Below, piece after piece: positions 11,432 to 19,497 of a stretch of 19,497 bases of DNA. Below the pieces are notes generated by a model that ran no database searches, was not told the origin of the DNA, and worked only from the letters and a program-made list of their open reading frames with translations. Source of the DNA: Hyphochytrium catenoides (Eukaryota; Sar; Hyphochytriomycetes; Hyphochytriales; Hyphochytriaceae); NCBI GenBank assembly GCA_900088475.1, contig FLMG01002767.1, positions 1 through 19,497 on the forward strand, read 5' to 3'. The position numbers were made by a program, and so were the translations under genes. Each line of letters begins with the position of its first letter. Position 1 is the first letter of the stretch.

Positions 11432-12433
11432 CTAGAGAGCCAGCTTGCGCATTGCCATGAGGGCAAATAGAAGCGTCATTCCAGTTCCAACGAAAACCAA
11501 AGGTAAAGCTATAGTACAGCCGTTGTCCATCTTGTTAAAGAGTGTCTGGAGGCCAAAGAAGAGTCAGCACACAGGTGGTCGCTGATAAAGGAATATTGTC
11601 ATCCGCTTTTACTTACCGCCAAGGCCACGAACATGTGGAGTAAGCCTACAAATCCAGCTGAGGACAGCATGGCTCTCCGATACTTGACAAAGGCAACGAC
11701 AGAGAGAGCGATCTGCATCACAGAGAAGGCCAGTGCGTTTAAGGCTGAAGAGAAAAGATAGGCGTTAGCTGTGAGCAGCATGGGAATCTGTCAGAGGAAT
11801 CGGGGTATACCTGCGACGACCACTACTGGAAGATTTGTGCATGAATCCTGATAGTGCACTCCGGGAACATTGAGAGTGTTTGCCAAGAGGCTTCCATACA
11901 TAATGGTCGATTGCATGATGGCAAAGCCCACCCCCGCTGCTATGCCGGAGCTCAAATCATTCAATGGCAGCTTCACGTCAGCTGACGTAACCTCTTTGAT
12001 CTTGCGCTCAGCGCCTGTATAGAGTTTGAATAATAGTATTCGGAAGGCTTCCTGTACAACCACGCCGACGGGTACAATGAAGTAAACATTCTCCTGCAGT
12101 GGCGTCGTCAGTCCACTCACTCGAAGCATGAAGCCGATCCTACAATAGTCAAGTGGATCCGTACCTTCAGAGGAGGAATGGCCACCCAGATTACGGAGCA
12201 AGCTAACAATGAGACCAGCCAAATAAATGCACTGTCACAGAAAGGGAGTCATCAGTGGGTTCAGTGACAAGAGGGAGGTTCTCGGGTTTTGATGGCAGCA
12301 TCTCTTACCTCGTGACCGTGATAATCACTAGCTGTGCCCGCTTAGCAATGACGAGGAATAGCATAAATATTACCGGACTGAAGGCGATCAGCAGGCAGCC
12401 AATGAAGAGGGGATAGTCTATAGCTGGAGCCAT
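11432..12433 (-). CDS. APH1: Gamma-secretase subunit APH-1
   Basis: APH-1 is the seven-pass scaffold subunit of gamma-secretase, with presenilin, nicastrin and PEN-2, in endomembranes. Five exons in phase: 12433-12309, 12231-12165, 12093-11811, 11744-11617, 11545-11432, giving 238 residues, close to but shorter than human APH1A (about 250-265). Matches: first helix MAPAIDYPLFIGCLLIAFSP; AFIWLVSLLACSVIWVA (43-59), nearly identical to the animal AFFWLVSLLLASVVWF block; VVVQEAFRILLFKLY (75-89, the QE-FR motif); and GIAAGVGFA (114-122), the GxxxG helix contact, with Ala in place of the third Gly. The conserved His of the sixth helix is present (LLHMFVALATLFN, His195). The conserved His of the fifth helix is replaced by Gln169 (SVMQIALSVV). 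The start is the only ATG ahead of helix 1. The intron at 12164-12094 was chosen because it alone keeps phase and restores homology. Confidence 0.9.
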
Positions 12434-13622
12434 TTCGGGATAATTGGAATGTCGAATGTAGCCAAGCTGCTTTGGACAATCAAAGGATTACGAGTTCCTT
12501 CCTTCTACGCTTGTGGGAATCCAGAACCGTCAACCCTGATCAGCAAGTCGTTACTCGGTTCGGTGACTTCAAAGGCTAGTAAAACCCGGTCTAGCCATTG
12601 AACTCACAGGGCACTGTCCGGCTTCGTATTGCATCGGGAGATCAAGAGATGTCTGGTTGATCAGGGTAGTCGGATGGGGCAAATCCACGCGGAGTTCAAC
12701 GAGGCTGGGTTGGCGCAGCGCTTCAACTCGAAGCTTTCTGTGTCGTTGTGTCGGGGTTGTGAAGGCTTTCTGCTGCTGGCAGAACTTCAGAGGAGACCTC
12801 TTCCCGCGTCACCTCCCGGGGGAGATCAGGAGTTTGGCACTTCTGGCAGTTCGTTCTTGTCAAATGGAGCAGGGGTGACCCTCGGAGTCTTGGGGTAGAG
12901 TGTCCCCATTAGGATCTTGGACAGCTGCCAATAGGGGGTTTGCACCCCAGGTTGATGGCCCCACCCCTCCTGAAGATGTTGACATTGCTTGTTATTATAT
13001 TAGAAAAATAATTGGCTTCGAACTCTGTCTTTTCAGGACTACAATCCTTCTCTATCTCTCTGTCTCTCTCTCTGTCTCTCTCTCTGTCTCTCTGTCTCTC
13101 TGTCTCTCTCTCTCTCTCTGTCTCTCTCTCACTCACTCTCTCACTCACACTCTTACACACACTTCTCTGACTTTTAACCCTCTTCTCATTTTCTCTCTCC
13201 TTTTTCTGTCTCATCCATACAAGTGCGGGCGTCTAATAACTCTCTTTCCTCTCGTTCTCTCTCTCTCGCTTCTCTCTGTGCCTGAGGACTATCTTTCATA
13301 GAACTCTGTCTCTCTTATCTCCTACAGTCCTCTACAGCTTCCACGCACTTGGTTCTCAAGGGTGTTCCCCTGGCAGACCCACCGCATTCTACTCACAATT
13401 GCCATCATTGTCCATTCTCAACTTGTACGGCCGGCGCTGTGAACGCCTACGACAGAAGAGAAGGGCGGCGGTGCTGTGCTTCCTCCGTCTTCATCGGCGG
13501 TAGATCAAGAGACGATGATGCAGAGAGGAAGAGACCGTCCAATGACGATGAGAGATATGAATAGATTCAGATGAGCTGCCTGTGGATGTGAGGAAGGGTC
13601 CTTCAGCTTGCTTCGGGGCGTG
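12434..13622. other. Divergent intergenic region, APH1 / TerC-like
   Basis: About 1.2 kb between outward-transcribed genes. From about 12600 to 12900 the sequence is GC-richer and open in several frames on both strands (plus 12629-12898; minus frames rich in Pro and Glu), but I recognise no domain and cannot join it to a neighbour. A TC microsatellite follows. From about 13326 there is exon-like sequence after a good CTCCTACAG acceptor. A second acceptor-like TCCTTCAG near 13600 lies just before the TerC start, so a 5'-UTR intron is possible. Confidence 0.45.
13048..13164. repeat. Imperfect (TC)n / TCTG microsatellite
   Basis: Roughly 115 bases of TC dinucleotides with regular TG interruptions (TCTCTG units), grading into ACTC and ACAC. 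It lies in the APH1/TerC-like divergent region and could fall in a 5'-UTR intron of the TerC-like gene. Confidence 0.95.
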
Positions 13623-15522
13623 ATGGTGAGACACGCCTTAGGATGGGGCCCCAGCCTTGTATGTCTTCTCGTCCTGATACTAGCAACCGTCGGGGCCGAT
13701 GATAATGCCTCTTTCTCTGTCGGTCTCTCCGCTTCTCGAAGAGTGCTGCAGTCCCAAGACAATAAAAACCAGGCAGCGAGCGAGAGTTCGTCAACTGGAA
13801 GTTGGTCCTTCGTCCTGCTACCTGTGCTAGTGGCACTAGAGACAGTCCTATCAGCTGACAATGCAATAGCTTTGGCAGCTATCTCTCGCGGACTGGAAAA
13901 AGCCATTGACCAAAAAAGGGCTTTAGACATAGGTAGGCTGGCGTCCCCTGCTCTGGATAATGAATTCTCCTCGTAGCCGCTCCCTTTCTCCTCTCTTTGT
14001 CTCTCAGTCTGCTTCTCTGTCTGTCTCTCTCTGCCTCTTTCTCCTACAGCGATCGGTCTATGTTCTAGTCTTGCCCTTGCATATCCTTTTTTGGGCGATG
14101 GAACAGCCAAGACTCGCCGTTGTTGCTGTTCTTCTTGCTCGCTCTATTCTTCGAACCTTCTGGGCCTCACAATTGGTCATCGCGCAGGCATTGCCGTAGC
14201 TTTTGTTCTTCGCATACTTCTTATTTATTCAGCTACTTGGGTCATTCATTTCTGGCAAATAGAGCTTCTAGGAGCAGGTAAGAGCCACTTGGTACTAGAG
14301 TCTATGAATGCGCTTTCTGACTGCTTCCCATGGTCTCTTGCTCCGGCTCGTTGTCTAATTATTCTGGCACCAATGCCAAGCCTGATGGCCTACAACAAAG
14401 GGTCTTCGTTCTTACTGCTGCGTATAGAACTGTCACCACACCGTGCTTCCAAGGCTGACCTTATTTTTCTCCTTCACCTTCATCCTCAACAATGTTATAG
14501 CTCCTTTGTCTAATGAAGCTCTTCTACCCTCAGGATACCTGCTCTGGCTCGCATTCGACTATTTTTACAAAAATGCCGGGCATCTTGGTGACGAAGATGG
14601 GATGGAGAGCCGGCGGCAAAAGTTCTCCACAGTGTGGCAGGCCATACCACGTATCGCCGTCACTGACTTAGCCTTCTCTATAGACAGTGTAACCACGGCA
14701 GTTGCGATATCCAAGGACACTTGGATCGTGCTGCTTGGGGGCGCGTTGGGTGTGTTAGCTTTGAGATTCATGGCTGATCTCTTTATTCGATGGACCAAGG
14801 AGTATGTCTATCTTGAAACTGCGGGGTATGTGGCCGTCGCCCTTGTAGGGGCAAGATCTTGCGGTAAGAGCAATCTCGATGGCAAAAGATGTCTCTTCTT
14901 TCTTCCTCTCAGGCTCCTTAGACGGTCTTTCACCTATCCGTCGTTGCTTATAATGTACCGGCATTATATGGCAAGCACCGATTCTGGCTGGTGCTTCATC
15001 TGCTGTCCTAAAGCATAATATCCTTGTTCCCTCTGATGGCCAACTGAACCTCACCCTTTGTACTTTCCATGCTTTCTTTCTTCACTATGATATAGACTAT
15101 CCTTGGGGGTACCGTCTCACGACTCTCTTGCTATTGTAGGAAAGATCCTTCTACCGTCCAGGGTGGTGCCACAATGGCTCCTTATTATGCTGATCGCTGC
15201 AGTATTTGCCTGGGGGTTTTCGAAGAGACAAGTGGCACTTCCCCTAGGAATGGGCACCAGCACGCCGAAGGGGATTATGAACTCAAGACCCTTCACGCCT
15301 TCAAAGCAGCGTTTTGACGGCCACAGGCCTGACAATGTGCCGATACAGCGACCCTCGGTTTCTATTCCACCCGTTCCTACTCTTGCACCCCCTCCCACCA
15401 CATTTCAAGGTTCTGGCGCTCCTCCAGCCTACTGGAGTGTCGTCAATGGTACGGGGAGATTGGGAATGTTGACACCCAGTCGCGCCGTACCCAATTCTAA
15501 CCGCAACTCCTCAGGTTGGTGA
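13623..15522 (+). CDS. TerC/YkoY-family integral membrane protein with signal peptide and Pro-rich tail
   Basis: TerC-family proteins are multi-pass membrane proteins. Bacterial Alx and YkoY-type members are linked to manganese export or metalation of exported proteins, and a plant member acts in thylakoids. Four exons in phase: 13623-13932, 14188-14277, 14534-14863, 15140-15522, giving 370 residues. A cleavable-looking signal peptide (about 1-25, LVCLLVLILATVGA) and a hydrophilic Ser/Gln stretch precede the core. Core motifs: LETVLSADNAIALAAIS with Asp79, GIAVAFVLRILLIYSATWVI, LLGAGYLLWLAFDYF, TDLAFSIDSVTTAVAIS with Asp184, and a last helix VPQWLLIMLIAAVFAWGF. The paired acidic helix motifs are the family hallmark and the proposed metal site. 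About 90 residues of Pro/Ser/Thr-rich tail follow, with no bacterial counterpart that I know. The signal peptide suggests the ER/Golgi route, or a first step of plastid import in a secondary alga. Exon 2 has an alternative in-frame acceptor at 14049. Confidence 0.9.
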
Positions 15523-16145
15523 GAATCTCAACTACCTAACATACTTTCTTAGCCTTTGGAGTTCTTCCGTCGTGACGGACGTAGTTTATGACCGTTACGC
15601 TGTTCGCATTCACCTCTGCTATCACCGTGTCAGCTATCATCTAATCTTTGTGGACGCCGCTTACACTTTGTCCGACTTGCGCACCCTCACGTGATTTTCT
15701 TAAAAGCCTAGTCTCTACAGCTTCTTAGTGCTAAGCATTTCTGTGAAGATGACTGACGTGATCTCGCTTCTTTCTAAGTGCCCCTCAAGTACTCGTAAGG
15801 ACAAGCAGAGTAACCCGTTGGCCCCTTATTTATTCCCCGATGATAGATGAGATTCATGATAGAGGCGTCACCGAGTCCCGACCATAAAGGGCATCACAGG
15901 CCTTTCTCTCTTGATTAAATCAATTGGGTTTACATGTCTAGAGCATGGTGATCTTGCCCCATCAAATGACATGGCACTGAACACTGCAGTTACCAGCCTT
16001 TTGTAGACAATTCGTATGGTGATTGACAGACCTATGAGCCAAAGTCGGATTCAGACGAGAAAGTTACCTATTTAGGTGTTGCTGGTTGACGAAAAGAAGG
16101 TTAATAAAACACTTACGTGCTGAGCTTGGAGCCTGTGCTCCCGAT
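15523..16145. other. Convergent intergenic region, TerC-like / DLH
   Basis: These 623 bases lie between two genes whose 3' ends face each other, so they hold both 3' UTRs and termination regions. They are slightly AT-richer than the coding parts, with stops in all frames. I see no gene, repeat or structured RNA here. Confidence 0.5.
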
Positions 16146-17705
16146 CTAGCAGACAAGATGCTGCTCGAAAAATGTGAAGACACGACTCCAAGCCTGCTCT
16201 CTCTTAAAAACGGAATACCACCATAGGTTAGATAGGTGAGGTCAATAATAGAGTTCTCATGCCAACCAGTCTTGTCTCACCAATTCGGGAATGGCAGCTG
16301 GGAAGCCCGTGTGGGCCGTGACCCCAGGTTTAATGGTCACGTCCGTCGCCGTTCGGTTCATAAACCCATGTCCAACCCCTGTGCAACAAAGCGTAAGTAC
16401 TAAATTTTAGAAAACGTAGCTGGGACCCTAAGATATATACAGACAGCTACGAACAAAAAGCTGATAATGCTGGCAGGCTGCGAAGGAGCACGCCATAGAA
16501 AGTATAGAAGCTTGAGAGACAGGAAGAGCAGCAAAAATCTTCAAGAAGATTAGCACGGCATCCCTACCTTCATACATATACAGCTCGTGCTCAACACCAC
16601 TTGCAACGAGCTTCTCCTTTAGAGCATGAGCAGCAGCAGGATCTATGAGGATTAGCATGGAGGAAAGGTAAGGCCCCATATTGAGGCGTGGTGTGTGATA
16701 TCAGAAGAAGGAGAGACGACGGCATGACGTTGGATACGCATATTGTCGGAGAGAAAACGATGTGGGGAGGAAGAGGATTGGTGTAAGGGCACGACGAACT
16801 CACAAGGGTTCGACTAAGCTGACAGACCTGAAAAGCCAGCATGCTTGTCTAAGGAGCCGAAGTGAAGCTGTAACGGCTTTTTAATCTTTTCCGGCTGGCA
16901 AACCTGCTCGCCAGGAATGCCATAAAACACAATGGCCGCGTCCACATCTGGGGCATGCTGAGCGGCGCAGAGGCTGAGGGCTCCCCCCATACAGAAGCCA
17001 ATGACGCCAACCTGTGGTTGCATAATATAGACGATCACGTAAAGTTAAGGAGGTGGACTAGATCACGTCTAGAAAACTCTCTGGAAAGGAAGTAGGAGAG
17101 AAAGAGCAGACCATATAGACTGGATGTGAGATAATATAGAGCTCCTGGCAGTGAAAGAGCATCCAGCTAATGCAATGTGTTAGTCAATTACTCATTGCAA
17201 CCTTTTCAACGCCGATTTCCTTGAGGTAGGCAGCTCCCTGCGTCGATAAAAGTTGCGGTGAGTAATGAGAGTTAAGAACCTGTCCTGGAAGAGTCGAACC
17301 GCATTTCACCTGCTTGATCTCGTCAGTGGCTTGAACAAAGTTCAAGTGGCCCATCAGGTGTGACGCTTCCTCAGCATCAACCCCGACCTTGCCTTTCACG
17401 GAAAATAGAGACAAAATATAAGCCTCGCTTGACCAGGTGCTGTGATGTCACTCCACACTCTTATGTGGTGTGGCTTCTTATCGACATTCCTGTTTACTTC
17501 ACCGGCTGAAATGCGGGTGCGCACCTTTATAGAGATCAGGAAGCAGGACTCTGAAGCCCTTGTTAGCGATCAGTGTAGCCTGTTCCTTGATTTCGTCCGT
17601 GATGCCCCACCATTCTTGCACGACGATCACTCCCGCTTTAGCCGCTTGGTCTCCGAATAGAAACCCCGGTAGATTCTTCTGCGCACCGAATTTGATGGCT
17701 TGCAT
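16146..17705 (-). CDS. Dienelactone hydrolase family protein
   Basis: Alpha/beta-hydrolase with a cysteine nucleophile, of the carboxymethylenebutenolidase (DLH) family. Bacterial members open dienelactone in chlorocatechol breakdown; most eukaryotic members have unknown natural substrates and are cytosolic. Seven exons in phase: 17705-17525, 17392-17310, 17237-17202, 17011-16828, 16642-16568, 16378-16281, 16202-16146, giving 237 residues, the usual length. Motifs: FGDQAAKAGVIVVQEWWGI (with the family Glu before WWG), LLPDLYKG, GVIGFCMGGALSL with Cys107, LHFGSLDKHAGF with Asp155, and VGHGFMN with His190, so the Cys-Asp-His triad is complete. The Gly codon before VGHGF is split by an intron, confirming that join. 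The C-terminal helix AWSRVFTFFEQHLV is in its own 57-nt exon. The start MQAIKFGAQ is typical of the family, with no presequence. Confidence 0.92.
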
Positions 17706-18445
17706 GGTGATAGCGATGGCAAGAAAGGAGTACTATGTGGGCAGATTGGAGACTGTTGGACCAGAGCAAAAAGCTCCGTCAATGCTATTTGACTATGGTC
17801 TGGAAGGACAGAGGAAAAGTGCAGCACGAAGCACGGAGATCAAAAAATGTCCAGAATTCTGAAGATCTGAAGATCTTTGACGAAGGTCAGAATGATGCGA
17901 TAGTAATACACCCTCTTCCTACAAGGGTAATCTATAGTATTTTGTGTGATTAGTAATAACTTCTCACGGCAGAATCCGTCAAAACCAAACGTTAATTTAG
18001 GCTCTAAGCTATGATACACGTGAGCATGGAAAATAGAGGTCGAAACTTAGCCGGAAGATAAACCTTGGAAATTGGTCTTGCATCCTTTCAATTCACGTTA
18101 TATCCGGCTAAATCCCAAATATAATTGCAATGTCGCATTGTTAATCTCGGGCAAGGGTGTTGGAGAAACGGCATTCGTACGACTTACTCGAGCCAAAACC
18201 TGGCAGAGATCCTCAGACAGACAGGCATCGTCGGAGACCAAAGCTGCTGATCGCATTCTGCATCATCGTCTCTTGCCGTGCGGCCCCACAGTCCCAGGCC
18301 AAGAGCTGCGGAGTCAGTGCGAGGACCGTCTCCAAATAAGGGGATAAGCCAGACAGTAGTGTGAGCATGGGCCTTAAGGGTCTCAGCAGGTTGTGACCAC
18401 TCTATGTAGTTCTGTAAGGTCCGAGCCCCAACAGTTTTCCAAGCC
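17706..18445. other. Divergent intergenic region, DLH / FAD monooxygenase
   Basis: These 740 bases lie between outward-transcribed genes. The half next to the DLH gene is AT-rich. The half next to the monooxygenase (about 18160-18445) is GC-richer and carries an 88-codon minus-strand frame that begins at an ATG overlapping the monooxygenase ATG in the palindrome CCATGG. That frame has no recognisable domain and is treated as unproven. Both promoters must lie here. Confidence 0.45.
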
Positions 18446-19497
18446 ATGGCAGCAAGACAGCTTCGGCTGCGGTTCGCCGAGAAGCAAGGCTTAATCTACT
18501 TCAAGAAGGTAAAGATTGGCTTTGCTCCTGGCTTGCTCTAGTATTCTTAACTGACGCTCCGTCGCTACCTTCAGCTTGGTCGAGGAGGGTGGAAGAGGGG
18601 CTTGGCGTCATTATCATGGCCCCCAATGAACCCTCACCAGGGTGACTCCATTGACTTCCCAGTAATTATTACGGGTGCCGGACCTGTGGGATTGTCTCTG
18701 TCGATTCTTCTTTCCAAGGCCGGGATACCTTCTTTGACGGTTGAACGACAGAGCACTTGTACTGCTCATCCGCAGGTAGGGCAGAAAGGTGGGAGAGCCT
18801 ATCTATCTTACCATCTTCTTTCTGTCTGGGATGGCCCTATGCTATCCCTGGAAAGATGTCACTTTCTCCATCCCCACCCCCACCCCCTTCCAGATGAGCC
18901 CTCTGGTCTGGCTCTCTTCTCTTCTCTTCGCCATTCTGGAGTAGCAGTCCGCTAGATCAACTCTAACAGTAGCTTCTAGGCCCATTTTATCAACACTAGG
19001 ACTATGGAAATTTTCAGGTCTTACATGGCAGGCTTCGACGCCAAAGTGGCAGAACGGTGTCCTCCTCTGAATGAGGTAGCAGAGACTAAAACCTGCGCTA
19101 TGCTTGACCCTTACCTCTCTCCTCTTTGCCACTACTCACCTCTTTCCTTTGCTCTGTCCCTCTTCGATATAACTCAATAGTGGTCCGATTTCTCCTACTG
19201 CACCTCGGTCTTGGGAAGAGAGTTCGCGCGTAGGAAGCACTTTGGAGAAGGTAGTCGCTTCTGAGTAGGATGATGAGCAGAGTGTGTCACCTAACAGTTG
19301 CAGATACTCCTTGTGTCAACGTACCACGAGCATCTTTCCCTTGTATCTTTTCCTTCTAAGAGCATTCTCTATCGCGCATGGCTCTGTTATTCTCAATGTA
19401 GAGGCTGACTTTTCCTGTCGCTTCGTTGTCTGCTTCAGACCTTGGACATGCGGTTTCGTTATTTCGGAAAATGAGTCCAAGCTTTGTCGGACATCTT
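18446..19497 (+). CDS. FAD-dependent aromatic-type monooxygenase, 5' part, mitochondrial-type leader
   Basis: Flavoprotein monooxygenase of the class A (PHBH-like) group, nearest in motif to bacterial phenol/MhpA/TfdB hydroxylases. It uses NAD(P)H and oxygen to hydroxylate an unknown substrate. Exons in phase: 18446-18508, 18575-18775, 18980-19075, 19181-19250, 19439-19497, then off the right edge. About 163 residues are present of perhaps 500-600. Residues 1-36 (MAARQLRLRFAEKQG, KKLGRGGWKRG) are basic and acid-poor, like a mitochondrial presequence, and span the first intron. The FAD-binding beta-alpha-beta unit is VIITGAGPVGLSLSILLSKAG (GAGPVG at 55-60), ending in the ribose-binding VER. 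It is followed by AHFINTRTMEIFR, diagnostic of this group, then CPPLNE, YCTSVLGREFA and SPSFVGHL, where relatives have VAHLPQ. The GD/DG motifs lie outside the window. Confidence 0.9.

Noticed and set aside
12094-12120. Possible 27-nt intron (GTGAGT...CTGCAG) in APH1
   Set aside because: It is too short and leaves the wrong phase. A single intron from 12164 to 12094 keeps frame and homology.
12909-13214. Arg/Glu-repeat frame on the minus strand and Ser/Leu-repeat frame on the plus strand
   Set aside because: Both are translations of the TC microsatellite, not real protein repeats.
13505-14110. 201-codon open frame on the minus strand
   Set aside because: It is antisense to the first exon and intron of the TerC-like gene, which has clear family motifs on the plus strand.
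17281-17340. T-loop-like GGTTCGACTC on the minus strand, as in a tRNA
   Set aside because: No pairing T-stem, anticodon arm or acceptor stem could be found around it; it lies in a DLH intron.
19018-19036. Possible short intron after TTTTCAG in the monooxygenase
   Set aside because: Removing it breaks the frame. Reading straight through keeps phase and continues into CPPLNE, as relatives do.

Overview
The window is nuclear DNA of an intron-rich, compact eukaryote. Eight protein-coding genes with about 47 introns sit in 19.5 kb. The introns are short (about 45 to 300 nt), have GT-AG ends, and separate exons mostly of 20 to 400 nt. I rebuilt the gene models by hand by matching reading phase across splice sites to recognisable protein families. 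No tRNA, rRNA, transposon or CRISPR was seen. The gene set fits an alga or other free-living protist: an APH1 gamma-secretase subunit argues against fungi, and TerC and ketopantoate reductase homologues argue against animals. I cannot place the lineage more closely.

Layout: (1) a PIG-B/GPI10 mannosyltransferase gene on the minus strand, running off the left edge; (2) divergent from it, an ABHD12-type serine hydrolase gene on the plus strand; (3) a ketopantoate-reductase-like gene on the plus strand with a mitochondrial-type N-terminus; (4) converging on it with a 96-bp gap, an unrecognised minus-strand gene for a probable mitochondrial single-pass membrane protein with a C-terminal coiled coil; (5) APH1 on the minus strand, in tandem with (4); (6) divergent from APH1, a TerC/YkoY-family membrane protein gene on the plus strand; (7) converging on it, a dienelactone-hydrolase-family gene on the minus strand; (8) divergent from that, an FAD-dependent aromatic-type monooxygenase gene on the plus strand, running off the right edge.

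The genes do not form a pathway. PIG-B, APH1, TerC and ABHD12 all point to the secretory/endomembrane system, while genes 3, 4 and 8 have mitochondrial-looking leaders. The intergenic stretches hold CT/GA microsatellites and no other gene I can support. The items most worth following are the orphan mitochondrial membrane protein with three consecutive microexons, the APH1 with glutamine at a normally conserved histidine, and the TerC protein with a signal peptide, a proline-rich tail and a possible in-frame alternative splice acceptor.
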